Counted from the stretch's first letter, positions 37,835-48,236 are shown. The stretch is DNA of 64,000 nt from Pseudomonas palleroniana (GCF_003031675.1 NZ_PYWX01000007.1:27943-91942), one strand, 5' to 3'. Numbers and translations are program-made. Notes: generated by a model not told the origin, from the sequence alone.

Positions 37835-39316
37835 TCAGAGCTTCAACTGCCCGATCGCCTTGCTCAGTGCTCCAGCCAGCGTGGCCAGTTCATTGCTGGT
37901 GCTGGCCGAGCCCACGGTCTGTTGCACGGTGTTTTCCGTCACATCGCGAATACTTACCACCGCCCGGTTCATTTCTTCGGCGACATGGCTTTGCTGCTCG
38001 GCGGCCACGGCGATCTGCGTGTTGCTCTCGCGCATCTGTGCCACGGCCCCCGTGATTTCAGCCAGTGCGACGCCGGCTTCCTGAGCCTGCTGCACGCAGT
38101 CGTCGGCCTTGAATGAGCTTTCCTGCATGAAATCCACCGCATCGCGAGTACCGGCTTGCAGCGCCGAGACCATGCGGGTGATTTCGTCGGTGGAGCTTTG
38201 CACGCGTTTGGCGAGGTTGCGCACTTCGTCGGCAACGACGGCGAAACCACGGCCCATTTCCCCGGCGCGAGCGGCTTCGATGGCGGCGTTGAGGGCGAGC
38301 AGGTTGGTCTGTTCGGCGATGCTGTGGATCACACTGACCACGCCGTTGATTTTCTGGCTGTCCTCGGCAAGTTTCTGGATCATTTCCGCCGTTTGTTGCA
38401 CGCCGGTGGACAGCCCGGCAATGGAGTGTTGCACGCGGATGACCACCTCCTGGCCGCTGCCGGCAAGGGTGTCGGCGGTCTGGGACAGGTCGCGGGTGGC
38501 GCCGGCGTGTTGGGCGATGTGGTGGACGGTGGCGGTCATCTCATTAATCGCCGTGGCGGCCTGGTCGGTTTCGCTCTGCTGGCCGAGCATGCCGTGTTGC
38601 ACTTCGTTCATGCTGCTGGCCAGGCGTGCGGCGCCCTCGTCCAGTTGCCGAGCGGTGCTTGCCACGGTGTTGACCACGCGCTGGTAGCCGGCCTGCATGG
38701 CGTTGAACGCGCTGGCCATCTGGCCGACTTCGTCTTTGCAGGCCAGGGGCACGCGGGCCGACAGATCGCCGGTTTTCTCAACGTGCAGCATCACGTCCTT
38801 GAGGGTATTGAGTTGACTGAGCAGGAAACGGATCAGCAGTTGCGAGGCACCGAGCATCGCCAGCATCAGGATCAGCACCGCCACCGCGTAGTTGGCGAAG
38901 CGTTCGGCGAAGACCTGGCTCAGGCTGCGTCCATAGGCCAACACGGCGATCTGTGGCCCGCCGGCACGTGTAATGACTTCAGCACCGATCAGCGGGTTTT
39001 CACCGAACAAGGCCCTGTGATTCAGCTCGACCCAGCCGCTGGCGCTGCTGAGGGCTGACAGATCCTGGTCTGCCAATTGTGGGACTTGGCCCCGGACAAA
39101 CGTCAACCAATGCTCGTCCGTGGGCAGCGCCTTGTCGGCAGGCCAGGCCGCGAGCAATCGTGCTTGCGCTTGCGCCGAGGTTCGGGCCGCATCGTTGCGT
39201 GCCTGTTGTTCGAGCTGCACGGCGTACAACACCAGCAACAGGGTGGTGATGAAGGCCACCGCGTTGACGGCCCAGAATTTGTATTTCAGCGAGATATTGC
39301 TAAGCCAGGCACCCAT
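37835..39316 (-). CDS. Methyl-accepting chemotaxis protein
   Basis: A 493-residue transducer: N-terminal TM ([21 protein letters not shown]), a ~130-residue periplasmic sensor, second TM near residue 155, HAMP, and a cytoplasmic signalling domain with the conserved hairpin tip [19 protein letters not shown]. It lacks a CheR-tethering pentapeptide (ends KAIGQLKL). Ligand unknown. The start [14 protein letters not shown] is chosen because an upstream extension is basic and unlike the family. Confidence 0.92.
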   Translation of the reverse strand: MGAWLSNISLKYKFWAVNAVAFITTLLLVLYAVQLEQQARNDAARTSAQAQARLLAAWPADKALPTDEHWLTFVRGQVPQLADQDLSALSSASGWVELNHRALFGENPLIGAEVITRAGGPQIAVLAYGRSLSQVFAERFANYAVAVLILMLAMLGASQLLIRFLLSQLNTLKDVMLHVEKTGDLSARVPLACKDEVGQMASAFNAMQAGYQRVVNTVASTARQLDEGAARLASSMNEVQHGMLGQQSETDQAATAINEMTATVHHIAQHAGATRDLSQTADTLAGSGQEVVIRVQHSIAGLSTGVQQTAEMIQKLAEDSQKINGVVSVIHSIAEQTNLLALNAAIEAARAGEMGRGFAVVADEVRNLAKRVQSSTDEITRMVSALQAGTRDAVDFMQESSFKADDCVQQAQEAGVALAEITGAVAQMRESNTQIAVAAEQQSHVAEEMNRAVVSIRDVTENTVQQTVGSASTSNELATLAGALSKAIGQLKL

Positions 39317-39426
39317 GGAAGGTTTTCTCTGATAGCGGAAACAGCATTGGCAAGGTGCCATTATTGTGCCGCTATTCAGAAATCCGGTTTTGACATGGGT
39401 CAATGCACCGCATCGACCCGGTTGTC

Positions 39427-40233
39427 TCAACCCAGGCAGGGCAGCCCAAAAAACGCACGGGCACAGGCTGTGCTGTGTTCGGCCAGATCTTCCGGGGTTT
39501 CGCTGCGGTGCAGGGCAACCTCATGCAGCACCTGCGGCAAATAGGCCGGTTCATTGCGACCATTTTTCGGCTTTGGTCGCAGGGTGCGCGGCAGCAGGTA
39601 GGGCGCGTCACTTTCCAGCATCAGGCGCCCGCGCGGGATTTCCCTGACCAGTGGATGCAGATGTGTCCCACGGCGTTCGTCGCAGATCCAGCCGGTGATG
39701 CCGATATGCAGATCAAGGTCGAGATAGCTGAAGAGCGCCTGCTGCTCGCCGGTGAAGCAATGCACCACGGCGGCGGTGAGGTGGTCGCGGTAATCCTTGA
39801 GGATCTCCAGCAGGCGCTGGTTGGCATCGCGTTCGTGGAGAAACACCGGCAGTTTCAACTCGACCGCCAGGGCCAGGTGCTCTTCGAGGACTTTTTCCTG
39901 CTGAGGGCGCGGGGAAAAGTCCCGGTTGAAATCCAGCCCGCATTCGCCCACGGCACGTACCCGGCTTTCGCTGAGCAAGCCGCGCAAGCGCTGGGCGCTG
40001 TCGCCGTTCCAGTCGCTGGCGGAGTGCGGATGGATGCCCGCCGTGCTGAACAGATGCTGGCCGCTGTCGTCGAGTTTTACGCACAGTTCCAAGGCTTGTT
40101 CGCTGCCGTCGACACTAGTACCGGTCAGCACCAATTGTTGTACGCCGGCGGCATAGGCGCGATCGAGAACGGCTTGATGCCTCTCGTCGAAACTGGGGTT
40201 GGTCAGGTTGACGCCGATATCAATGAGTTGCAT
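39427..40233 (-). CDS. tatD: TatD-family metal-dependent hydrolase
   Basis: A 268-residue TIM-barrel nuclease of the TatD family. It begins [15 protein letters not shown], close to E. coli TatD, with metal-site residues in [22 protein letters not shown] and [12 protein letters not shown]. It is a 3'-5' DNA exonuclease thought to act in DNA repair. The DIGVNLT variant instead of DxHxH at strand 1 is normal for TatD itself. Confidence 0.9.
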   Translation of the reverse strand: MQLIDIGVNLTNPSFDERHQAVLDRAYAAGVQQLVLTGTSVDGSEQALELCVKLDDSGQHLFSTAGIHPHSASDWNGDSAQRLRGLLSESRVRAVGECGLDFNRDFSPRPQQEKVLEEHLALAVELKLPVFLHERDANQRLLEILKDYRDHLTAAVVHCFTGEQQALFSYLDLDLHIGITGWICDERRGTHLHPLVREIPRGRLMLESDAPYLLPRTLRPKPKNGRNEPAYLPQVLHEVALHRSETPEDLAEHSTACARAFFGLPCLG

Positions 40234-40468
40234 GGTGCTATCTCCGCCTGCGGTCGGAAAGCATATCAGAGCTGTAGATTTATAAGAAAACGAAGAACTA
40301 CAACGAGTTAAAGCTGTCTTTGAACGTCGCAAGTGACATTGTGGTGGGCCGAATGCCTGCCTCCCTGCCACCGTTGCGCGCCTTGCCAGCGCTTTAAGCG
40401 CTCTGTTTCTGACCTCCAGTGCCTCGTCTTTCACGAGGGCGCTGGCCAGTATTCTTTCCGGAGAGCGG

Positions 40469-41890
40469 ATGATCCGACCCTCGGCGTTGCTCATGTTGTG
40501 CTTGACGTTGCTGCTGCCGATGACGGCGGCAGCGCGTCTGGACGGCCCGGTGGAAGTGACCAAGCCCGGCAAGGTGCGAGACCTGGCGCAGATTCGTTCC
40601 AGCCGCACCCTGCGCGTGCTGGTCAATCAGAGCCGCAACAGCTCGGGCGAAATTCAGGGCCAGGCGATCGGTGTCGAGTACCACCGCCTGCGCGCCTTTG
40701 AGCAGTACTTGAACGGCCATGCCCGTGACGGTGAAGAAATCAGCCTCAAGATCATTCCCAAGGCCAAGGACCAGTTGCTCGGCGCGTTGGCCCGTGGCGA
40801 AGGTGACCTGGTCGCCCCCGGCGAGCTGTTGGATGTAAAGGCTGCGCACAAGCTCAGCACCAGCGATCCGATCGTCAGCAATGTGCCGTTATGGCTGGTG
40901 GGAGTGAAAGGTGAGCGCCGGTTTACCAGGCTTGAGCAATTATCGGGGCGAACATTGTCGCTGACCACCGGCAGTGCCGCGGCGGATGCCATCAGCCAGG
41001 TCAATCAGAAGCTTGCGCTGCACAAGCAACCACCGATAAAGGTGGAGTGGGTCGATCCGACATTGGCGGTGGAAGATGTGCTGGAGATGGTCCAGGCCGG
41101 GATCTTCCACTTGACCATCGTTGAGAAACCCATCGCCGAACGCTGGTCGAAAATCCTGCCCAAGCTTCGTTTTGACAAGCAGGTCGTGATCAGCGAGCCG
41201 GGTGACGAATATTGGTTCGTGCGCCAGGATGCTTCGATGCTGCGGGCCAGCATCGATCGGTTCCTCAAGGTTTATCGCACCCCGTCCGATCAGGATGTGG
41301 CCTTTCAACGGATCTACCGACGCCTCTATCAGGTGCGCAACCCACTGGCTCGCGCCGACCGCCAGCGCCTGGAGAAGCTGCGCCCGGTCCTGCAAAAACA
41401 TGCCCGGGAGCAGGGCATTGACTGGTTGAACCTGGCCGCGCTGGCGTTCAAGGAGTCCGCACTGGACCCTGGTGCGCGCAACAGCGGTGGGCCTACGGGC
41501 TTGATGCAGATCACCCCTTCAGCGGCCCAGCGGGTCGGGGTGAATAGTATCGAGAGCCTTGATAGCAATGTGCAGGCGGGCGCGCGCTACTTGTCGATGA
41601 TCCGTCGGAAGTTCTTCGCCAGCCCCAAGCTCAACGAAAGAGAGCGCATGGCCTTTGTATTGGCGGCTTACAACATGGGCCCGGAGCGCGTACAGGGCAT
41701 GCGGGCGGAGGCGCGACGGCGTGGGCTGAATCCGAACCAGTGGTTCTTCCAGGTTGAACGCATTGCCATGGAGCAGGTGGGGATGGGTGGCGTCAGCTAT
41801 GTTAATAGCGTGAACAAGTATTACCTGGCGTTCAATCGGGAGCGGGAGTCCCTGGAGCCGGCAGGGCCAAAGATCGCCTCACGCAAATAA
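40469..41890 (+). CDS. MltF-like membrane-bound lytic transglycosylase
   Basis: A 473-residue periplasmic protein: signal sequence ([16 protein letters not shown]), an extracellular solute-binding type 3 domain (~35-260), then an SLT domain with catalytic Glu329 in [11 protein letters not shown] followed by [13 protein letters not shown] and [10 protein letters not shown]. MltF cleaves peptidoglycan glycan strands, its SBP domain regulating activity. It is a paralogue-type MltF; canonical MltF usually lies elsewhere, so no symbol is given. Confidence 0.88.
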   Translation: MIRPSALLMLCLTLLLPMTAAARLDGPVEVTKPGKVRDLAQIRSSRTLRVLVNQSRNSSGEIQGQAIGVEYHRLRAFEQYLNGHARDGEEISLKIIPKAKDQLLGALARGEGDLVAPGELLDVKAAHKLSTSDPIVSNVPLWLVGVKGERRFTRLEQLSGRTLSLTTGSAAADAISQVNQKLALHKQPPIKVEWVDPTLAVEDVLEMVQAGIFHLTIVEKPIAERWSKILPKLRFDKQVVISEPGDEYWFVRQDASMLRASIDRFLKVYRTPSDQDVAFQRIYRRLYQVRNPLARADRQRLEKLRPVLQKHAREQGIDWLNLAALAFKESALDPGARNSGGPTGLMQITPSAAQRVGVNSIESLDSNVQAGARYLSMIRRKFFASPKLNERERMAFVLAAYNMGPERVQGMRAEARRRGLNPNQWFFQVERIAMEQVGMGGVSYVNSVNKYYLAFNRERESLEPAGPKIASRK

Positions 41891-41993
41891 TCGATTTATT
41901 CGATGTCTATTAGGCATTTTTTCGGCTTTTAACATTGCCTAATTTGATTAATATAGCGGCCAACCACCTCCTACTTAGAAAAGGATTACCCCG

Positions 41994-42428
41994 ATGAGCC
42001 CACTGATCAAAAGCATTCTGTCCACCCGCGCCGGTTATGGCCTGACCATCCTGCGCATCTTTGTCGGCATTATCTTCGCCGCCCACGGCTCACAGAAACT
42101 CTTCGGCTGGTTTGGCGGTTATGGCCTGGCCGGCACGGCACAGTGGATGGAAAGCATCGGCCTGGCACCCGGCACCCTGATGGCCGTGTTGTCGGGCGGT
42201 ACCGAGTTCTTTGCCGGCCTGGCGCTGATCATCGGCTTGTTGGCACGCCCTGCGGCATTGGGTTTGACCATTCTTACACTGGTGGCGATTTTCTCGGTGC
42301 ATATCCACAACGGTCTGTTCATGGCCAACAACGGTTATGAGTTCGCATTGGCCTTGCTGGGCGGTACGCTGGCCGTGCTGTTGGAAGGCGCCGGCAAACT
42401 GTCGGCCGATGGCGCCATCAGCCGCTGA
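41994..42428 (+). CDS. DoxX-family membrane protein
   Basis: A 144-residue protein with four TM helices, opening GLTILRIFVGIIFAAHGSQKLFGWFGGYG, the DoxX signature, and GGTEFFAGLALIIGL in helix 2. Family members are linked to quinone or redox homeostasis. AAGGAT lies before the ATG; a strong terminator follows. Confidence 0.85.
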   Translation: MSPLIKSILSTRAGYGLTILRIFVGIIFAAHGSQKLFGWFGGYGLAGTAQWMESIGLAPGTLMAVLSGGTEFFAGLALIIGLLARPAALGLTILTLVAIFSVHIHNGLFMANNGYEFALALLGGTLAVLLEGAGKLSADGAISR

Positions 42429-42450
42429 CCCTCGGTTAACGTCCCCCAAA

Positions 42451-42473
42451 AGCCCGCCACGTGCGGGCTTTTT
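42451..42473 (+). terminator. Intrinsic terminator after doxX
   Basis: Stem AGCCCGC / GCGGGCT with a CACGT loop, then TTTT. Preceding A residues could extend the stem and allow function on both strands. Confidence 0.85.
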
Positions 42474-42488
42474 CGTTGTCCGGGATTC

Positions 42489-42518
42489 TTGACACTGGCC
42501 TATCGGCTTCTCTAGGAT
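42489..42518 (+). promoter_or_regulatory. Sigma70-like promoter
   Basis: TTGACA (42489-42494) and TAGGAT (42513-42518) are separated by 18 nt. It would give a leader of about 165 nt before the small gene at 42689. Confidence 0.6.
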
Positions 42519-42688
42519 GCTGCTCATGCGCCGATTTAAACAGCTAATTGCGGGGCGCCACCGGGACTCGATGCAGCCCGACAGAAGACGGTTCTGCCCT
42601 ACAGAGCACACTTCGAAATACCGCTAAAGCGCTGGTTCGGTGTTGCCTCTCACCTGCCCGCAGACTTTTGAGGCAGAGACACGACACG

Positions 42689-42997
42689 ATGAATGCACTA
42701 CGCCCCCTTATTCGACTCGCCCCGATCACTGCGGGCCTGACTCAACGCAATCCAAAGATCCTGCTTGGCGGCAAGCACCAGCCGACGCTGCTGCGTTATC
42801 TGGATGGCTGGCCTCGTCGTACTGGGCGGCCTTCGGCTTTTCTGATCCAGTTCGTTGAAGACGGTGATTCCCTGGCGCGTTTTGCCAGCAACAGTTTCGA
42901 CCTCGCGGTGATACAGGCGCCCAGTGCCGGCAATGCCGATGACGTGATCCGCCACCTCACGCGTATTGCCCGACAGGGCCTGATCACCCGCCGCTGA
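42689..42997 (+). CDS. Small methyltransferase-like protein
   Basis: A 102-residue protein of uncertain function. The segment FASNSFDLAVIQAPSA followed by DDVIRHLTRIARQGLI resembles the motif II-III part of class I SAM methyltransferases (NSFDLV-x-IARVL-x-G), but the SAM-binding glycine loop is missing. It may be a remnant or a binding protein. It has its own apparent promoter and long leader and ends 4 nt before the convergent GldG-like gene. Confidence 0.6.
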   Translation: MNALRPLIRLAPITAGLTQRNPKILLGGKHQPTLLRYLDGWPRRTGRPSAFLIQFVEDGDSLARFASNSFDLAVIQAPSAGNADDVIRHLTRIARQGLITRR

Positions 42998-43001
42998 GAG
43001 C

Positions 43002-44747
43002 TCAGTGACCGGCCGCTGAAGAGCGCGCCCGACGCCGACGCAACCAAAAAGCCAGCATCCAGGCGATCAGGCATAACAGCAGCGGCACCGTCGCGATCAG
43101 CAGCAGCTTCAGGCTGTCTTCGAAGCGATGCACGGGCGCGTAAGCCTTGACCCTCAGCGCGTTGAGTTCCATGGGCAGTCGCAGGCGCTCCCTGTTGAGC
43201 GCTTGCAACTGGGTATTGGCTGCCACTGCCTGGGTACCCACACTCGCAGCCTGTGGGTTCAAGCGTTGCCACTCTTGTTCCGTGTGCTCAAGTCGTCGTT
43301 CCAGCTCTCCCGCGCTTTCCCGATAAGCCTGCGCCGCGGTCTCACGCATGTGTTCGAGCGTATGCAGGGGCCGGCTGTGCGTGGCGCGTGGTCGAATGGC
43401 CGCAAGCGCCGGTGATGCCGCCAGGTTATCCAAGGTGTTCAAGACAAATTGCACGTTGCTGTTGGGGGCCGAGCGGATGACCGCGTCTGCGAGCATATCC
43501 GTGTCGGCGATCACCACGACCTGGATCTGTGAGGCTTTCTGCACGCCGGGTGGCTTTCCATTCAGTCCCTCGGGAAACACCGAGTAGGCGGGGCCCTCAA
43601 GGCGAGCCGCAATAACGTGGGCCTGCCTGGGCGCAGCGGCGTTATCGGCGAGTGAATCGAACGTCGTCGCGAAAGCAAATTGCCTTGCGTCGAGCAGTAC
43701 CGATTGCCGAGAGCTTTGCAGCAGGGGCGTGAAGGTCATACGGCTTTTCCGCGTGCGGGAAAGTGCGCCGCTGCTCGACACGATCATTGAGCTCAGTTTC
43801 CAACTGCTTATATCGTTGGCGGCCATGGCCTGTCGTGGCAGGTTCAGCCTGGCCGGGTGCAATACCATCGGCTTTCCTGGGCCCTGGGTGGCCGATGAGG
43901 CGTAGAGGTTATCGACCAACAGCTTGTCCGTCGGCATCTGCACACTCCAGGCCGCAAGCAGTTCCTCCAGCTTGGAGTCTGTCGAGACGGAGCCCGTGGC
44001 CATCTCGCTCACCGGGTCGATGAAGATCATCAGCCTGGCGCCCTTTAATACGTGCTGTTCAATCGCATACAAGGCTTGCTCGGGCAGGGTGCGCGGGTGG
44101 ATGACCATCAACGTCCCGATCGATGCCGGTACCTGGGCGATGTTGGCGCTCAGTTCCACCAGGTTGAAATGCCCGCGCATCTGCGCCAACAGTTCTCCCG
44201 TAGCAACATTGGACGCGAGCCCCGACAGCACGCCGACAGTCGGACGTTCAGGCTGCATCAAGGCATGGATCAGTCGGCTGATTTCATACTCAAGCAAGGG
44301 CGCCTGGTCTGGGCTGAAAGCTTCGATGCGCTGTGCACTTTGGCCGGTGCGTGTGCCGATGAGGCCCACGAAACCTTGCGTATTATCCAGTCCGAATAAA
44401 CTGGCCTTGTAGGCTTCCTCGGAAAATGGAGCCGGGTCGATAACATGCAGGTTGATCAGGCCCCTGGCTGCTTTTTCAAACTCCCTGAGTAAATCTTCCA
44501 CCCGTTGACCGTAGCGTTTTAATGCGTGGGGTTTCTTGGGATCATTGACTGAGTTGAAGTAATACAAATCCAGCGGGCCTTCGAGTGTTGTAAGAAAGTT
44601 TCGCGCGGCCGGCGATAAAGTATGGTTTTTCTCTTGTGAAAAATCCCAGCGAATGTCAGGTAGTTTTTTTATCCAGACCAGATTGAATGCGAGAAAAAGT
44701 AGCGACATGACGATGAGCGTCATACCTGTACGAAAAGCGGATCGCAT
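43002..44747 (-). CDS. GldG-like ABC transporter auxiliary protein
   Basis: A 581-residue protein with one TM near the N-terminus, a long periplasmic domain, and a final TM (LLLIATVPLLLCLIAWMLAFWL) with a basic tail. WDFSQEKNHTLSPAARNFL after the first TM, and GLDNTQGFVGLIG, match the ABC-type uncharacterised transport (PF09822/GldG) family. A coiled coil precedes the last TM. It lies 15 nt after the permease gene in the same operon. Such proteins work with GldA/GldF-type exporters; the cargo is unknown. Confidence 0.78.
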   Translation of the reverse strand: MRSAFRTGMTLIVMSLLFLAFNLVWIKKLPDIRWDFSQEKNHTLSPAARNFLTTLEGPLDLYYFNSVNDPKKPHALKRYGQRVEDLLREFEKAARGLINLHVIDPAPFSEEAYKASLFGLDNTQGFVGLIGTRTGQSAQRIEAFSPDQAPLLEYEISRLIHALMQPERPTVGVLSGLASNVATGELLAQMRGHFNLVELSANIAQVPASIGTLMVIHPRTLPEQALYAIEQHVLKGARLMIFIDPVSEMATGSVSTDSKLEELLAAWSVQMPTDKLLVDNLYASSATQGPGKPMVLHPARLNLPRQAMAANDISSWKLSSMIVSSSGALSRTRKSRMTFTPLLQSSRQSVLLDARQFAFATTFDSLADNAAAPRQAHVIAARLEGPAYSVFPEGLNGKPPGVQKASQIQVVVIADTDMLADAVIRSAPNSNVQFVLNTLDNLAASPALAAIRPRATHSRPLHTLEHMRETAAQAYRESAGELERRLEHTEQEWQRLNPQAASVGTQAVAANTQLQALNRERLRLPMELNALRVKAYAPVHRFEDSLKLLLIATVPLLLCLIAWMLAFWLRRRRARSSAAGH

Positions 44748-44762
44748 CAGGGACTTTCCTTC

Positions 44763-45488
44763 TCAGCGGTTTTTATAGTTGAGTGTGACAGTCGTCGCTG
44801 AAAGAAAAACAAAGATGATACTGATGAAGTAAAACACGTCTTGAAGGGTCAGTTTTCCGCTGTCCATCGTGTTGAAACGTAAAATAGGATTGAGCGATAT
44901 CAAGCTATCGACCACCCATATCGGGGCCTGATGTTCCAGCGCATCGAGTATGGAAGACAGGCCGCTGATGGTTAGTAGCAGACCCAGTGTCAACAGGAAA
45001 ATCACAATGCGTTGGTGAGTCAGTACACAGACAAAGCAACCGACCGCCAGGTAACTGCCCGCCAGTAACCAGCTGGCGATGAATTGTGAGGCGATAACGC
45101 CGTTGTCGGCGGTGCCAAGAAAGTGAGTGGCGATCACTATTGGAAAGTTTAAAAGCAGGGCAATGCTGCACACGACCCAAGCCGCCATGAACTTTCCGAT
45201 AACGCGTTCCGTCGAGGTGACAGGCAAGGTTTTCATCATGTTCGAAAAGCTCGCGTTATGTTCATCTGACCATAACTGCGTCGCTAAAGTGGGAATCAGC
45301 AGAAGATAGAGCCAAGGGTGAAACTCGAAGAAGGCTTGCATGTCGCCACTGTTTCGCTCCAGCCACTGCTGGGTGTGCAACCCCAGCGTGGCACAGAGCG
45401 CCAGGAACACCGCCACGCTCAGATAAGTACTGGGTGAAGAGGCATAACTGGCGAGTTGGCGTTTGAAAATGACGGTTAGCAGTTTCAA
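44763..45488 (-). CDS. ABC-2 type permease (GldF-like)
   Basis: A 241-residue membrane protein with six hydrophobic helices and the N-terminal amphipathic segment IFKRQLASYASSPSTYLSVAVFLAL found in NosY/GldF permeases. SNMMKTLPVTSTERVIGKF is a typical ABC-2 cytoplasmic loop. It overlaps the ATPase gene by 4 nt and precedes the GldG-like gene, so the three form one exporter. Confidence 0.82.
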   Translation of the reverse strand: MKLLTVIFKRQLASYASSPSTYLSVAVFLALCATLGLHTQQWLERNSGDMQAFFEFHPWLYLLLIPTLATQLWSDEHNASFSNMMKTLPVTSTERVIGKFMAAWVVCSIALLLNFPIVIATHFLGTADNGVIASQFIASWLLAGSYLAVGCFVCVLTHQRIVIFLLTLGLLLTISGLSSILDALEHQAPIWVVDSLISLNPILRFNTMDSGKLTLQDVFYFISIIFVFLSATTVTLNYKNR

Positions 45489-46411
45489 GGGGATACCTCT
45501 TGGCTGAGATGGTGAACAACGTCGTTCAAGCGTCCTGGCTCCAGGTGCATGGACGTGATGTTCCAGCCGCGGTGGGTGATGAGCGCGTTGATGGAAGGGA
45601 AAATGGCGTGGCCAGGCATGGCCAGAACCGTCACCGTGCCCGGTGTATGCCGGTCTTCTTCAATGCCTGCGACGCCGGGTAAGACGGCGAGCGCCAGTAA
45701 ATCCAGTGGTGTATTGGCGGCCAGGGTTACAGCTTGGTAATGTCTGGAGCTGCGTTGCAGGTCCACCAGAGAGGTATCGGCCTTCAGGCGCCCCCCCGCG
45801 ATAACCAGCGCCCGGGTGCAAAGATCAGACAGCGCGTCGCAATGACGGGAGGCGATGATGAGGGTCATTTCTTCGCTCAAGGACTGGATAAGTGCCCTGA
45901 GCTTGAGCCACTGATCAGGGCCAAGTCCTTCCAAGGGCTCGTCCAGTAAAAGCAACTTGGGCGAATGCACGATGGCTTGGGCAATTGCAACTTTGCGCTG
46001 TATGCCAAGGGAGAGCGTATCCATCGGGCAGTTGAATACGGATGACAGTTCCAGGCGCATAACGACTTGATCAACTCTTTTGCGTTTTTCGGCACCACGC
46101 AATCCCCTGACTGCGGCAACAAAGTTCAGCAGGCTTTTGACGGACATCACATCGTGACTGAGGCCGTCACGAAGTTGATAGCCCACTGCGTTCCTTGTTT
46201 GAATGGGATGGGTCTGGGTGCTCATTCCCTGAATATTGATGTTCCCGGAAGTTGGCTTGATCGCACCCGAGATCAAGTTCAATAACGTTGTCTTGCCGGA
46301 ACCCCGCTCGCCAAACAGACCTATGCATTCTCGGCGCTGGGTGCAGAATGAAAAGTCGGTAATTATGTTTTTTCTGCCAAGTTGTTTCGTCAGGTTGCTT
46401 ATCTCGATCAT
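45485..46411 (-). CDS. ABC transporter ATP-binding protein (GldA-like)
   Basis: A 308-residue ATPase. Walker A is GERGSGKT (residues 34-41), the signature reads LSLGIQRKVAIAQ, Walker B is LLLLDEPLEGL and the switch His is in IIASRHCD. The ~90 residues after the ATPase core (VTLAANTPLDLLALAVLPGVAGIEE) resemble the C-terminal domain of GldA/CcmA-type subunits. First gene of the leftward exporter operon, divergent from the coiled-coil gene at 46638. Confidence 0.88.
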   Translation of the reverse strand: MIEISNLTKQLGRKNIITDFSFCTQRRECIGLFGERGSGKTTLLNLISGAIKPTSGNINIQGMSTQTHPIQTRNAVGYQLRDGLSHDVMSVKSLLNFVAAVRGLRGAEKRKRVDQVVMRLELSSVFNCPMDTLSLGIQRKVAIAQAIVHSPKLLLLDEPLEGLGPDQWLKLRALIQSLSEEMTLIIASRHCDALSDLCTRALVIAGGRLKADTSLVDLQRSSRHYQAVTLAANTPLDLLALAVLPGVAGIEEDRHTPGTVTVLAMPGHAIFPSINALITHRGWNITSMHLEPGRLNDVVHHLSQEVSP

Positions 46412-46637
46412 GGGTTTACCGAATAAGTTTGGCAGGGGCGGATGGCCGTTGAGGTCATTAAAAAGGGTACGTTCAATAGTTGCGCTTGGGAACGCGTGAT
46501 CTGATTAATAAGACAAGTCCTACGCTCGGTTTGATAACTCACTGAAACAATTGTTTTGTTTTGAGGGCTTGTTAATGGTCGGATGTTTATCTGATGTTTA
46601 TATAAAGTTTTCTTTTTTGTGATGAGGTCTGACTGTC

Positions 46638-47642
46638 ATGATGCTTCTACGTACCCTTGTTCTTGAACGCAGTGGTGAAGAGGCGCCCGTCAACGGTGCA
46701 CTGCTCTGTGGGTTTGCTGTCGCGCAGATCGACTCGAACTTTCTTGTATATAGCCTGGATGAAGAGGCTGAACCCGGTCACTCGCGGGTTTATATCGCGG
46801 CATTGCGTAAAAAACTCGAGCGCTATTTCCTCGGGGGCGTGGACTCCAAGGAAGACCTGCAAGTGGCGATGCAGGTCTTCAAGCAGATCCTCATGAGCGC
46901 CTCTGGCGCAAAGACAAGTGGCCCTGGCGAGCCCCAGACGCCTTTTCATTTTGTGGATTTGAAAGGTTGCAGGTTGCCGCCTGCCAGGCCCGAAGATCAT
47001 CACTCGGTGATTATCAAGAAGGCGCTGGTGATGAAGGTGATCACCTTGGGCATGTCAGCGCCCACATTGCCCGCGATCGAAAGCACGACGGTCATCGTGC
47101 CGAGCATTCGCTTTTCGTCCCAAATGGTGGCACCGCCGAAGGACGTGAGCCATCCGAAGGCCGCTACTCAGTCGGCGGATCAATACACTGTCGAGGAACC
47201 TTCACATTCGGTGAGCGCGTTACCCGACGCATCCGTACCCGCGGGGCTGAGTACACTGCCGGTTGAGCTTGAGTCGAGCGAGGTTGCGTCCGCGAAACTG
47301 CCGGCTCACCAGGAGCACGCCACCTTGCTTGAGGTGGACAGCACACTGGCTAATCTTGCCCGGGTCGCCCAGGAGCTGGCGCAAAAAAAGCATGCAGCCA
47401 TCGAGCGAGAAGAGATGCTTGAACAGTGGCAAGTTCGCCTGCACCAGCAGCAAAGCCAGCTGGATGAGAAAAGCCGCGAGGTCGAGCAGCGTCACAGGCA
47501 ACTGCAGGACGAGCTGCTCGGGGCCGGCCAAAAAACCGAAAAATTGACGCTGATGATGTCGCAGCTGTCAGCCATGCGGCAGCACCTGCACAGCACGCTG
47601 CTTGAGCTGGACCGGGTCCTGGAGGCGCCTGAGATGAATTGA
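46638..47642 (+). CDS. Unknown protein with C-terminal coiled coil
   Basis: A 334-residue protein I do not recognise. Residues 1-90 look like a compact alpha/beta domain (LRTLVLERSGEE, SRVYIAALRKKLERYFLGG). Residues ~120-240 are low-complexity, rich in Ser, Pro and Ala. From ~245 to 325 a heptad-like, Gln/Glu/Leu/Lys-rich stretch predicts a long coiled coil. No signal peptide or TM. It is divergent from the GldA/F/G-like exporter across 226 nt, which may reflect shared control. GAGG lies 11 nt upstream of ATG 46638. Confidence 0.65.
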   Translation: MMLLRTLVLERSGEEAPVNGALLCGFAVAQIDSNFLVYSLDEEAEPGHSRVYIAALRKKLERYFLGGVDSKEDLQVAMQVFKQILMSASGAKTSGPGEPQTPFHFVDLKGCRLPPARPEDHHSVIIKKALVMKVITLGMSAPTLPAIESTTVIVPSIRFSSQMVAPPKDVSHPKAATQSADQYTVEEPSHSVSALPDASVPAGLSTLPVELESSEVASAKLPAHQEHATLLEVDSTLANLARVAQELAQKKHAAIEREEMLEQWQVRLHQQQSQLDEKSREVEQRHRQLQDELLGAGQKTEKLTLMMSQLSAMRQHLHSTLLELDRVLEAPEMN

Positions 47643-47762
47643 TCTGCCTGCCGGTCTGGCTACTTTGCAGGGTTCATTTATCATCAGCTCCAGCCCGCCG
47701 GCGCCAGGGCATGAGGCCGTGGCGTATCGGCACCATTGGACATTACCTGGGGATGCAAGGGT

Positions 47763-48236
47763 TTGAGTACCAAGCTGATTACCAAAGAAGGTCATGATGC
47801 GCTGAAAAAAGAGCTGGATTACCTGTGGCGTGAGAAGCGCCCTGATACCACGCGCAAAGTGACATGGGCCGCTTCCCTGGGAGACCGCAGCGAAAACGCG
47901 GACTACCAGTACAACAAGAAGCTGCTGCGTGAAATCGACCGGCGGGTGCGTTACCTGCGCAAACGCCTGGAAGACATGCGCGTGGTGGAGTACCGGCCCG
48001 AGCAAGAGGGGAAAGTATTCTTCGGTGCCTGGGTGGAGATCGAAAACGAACAGGGTGATACCAAGCGCTTTCGCATCGTGGGTTATGACGAGATCTACGA
48101 CCGCATGGATTACATCTCCATTGACTCGCCCATGGCGCGTGCGCTGCTGCGCAAGGAAGTGGACGATGAAGCGATTGTGCAGACCCCAAACGGGGAAGTG
48201 TGCTGGTGGATCACGCACATCGAGTATGAGAAGTAG
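47763..48236 (+). CDS. greB: Transcript cleavage factor GreB
   Basis: A 157-residue factor that rescues backtracked RNA polymerase. STKLITKEGHDALKKELDYLW opens the coiled coil, SLGDRSENADYQYNKK at its tip carries the acidic residues, and the C-terminal FKBP-like domain has GVxVEIE-like FGAWVEIENEQ and ISIDSPMARALL. The start is TTG at 47763, the only codon that gives the conserved (M)STKLITKEG N-terminus and the normal length. The rare start codon may keep GreB low. Confidence 0.93.
   Translation: MSTKLITKEGHDALKKELDYLWREKRPDTTRKVTWAASLGDRSENADYQYNKKLLREIDRRVRYLRKRLEDMRVVEYRPEQEGKVFFGAWVEIENEQGDTKRFRIVGYDEIYDRMDYISIDSPMARALLRKEVDDEAIVQTPNGEVCWWITHIEYEK

Noticed and set aside
42519..42688. 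Known riboswitch in the leader
   Set aside because: I could not match any conserved core of a known class; kept only as an unexplained leader.
45485..46411. Apparent broken ABC signature (LSLGI instead of LSGGQ)
   Set aside because: Many ABC-2 drug-type ATPases carry SLG-type signatures; Walker motifs are intact, so it is not a defect.
47752..47800. ATG just upstream of the greB TTG start
   Set aside because: It is in a different reading frame from greB, so TTG 47763 is kept.
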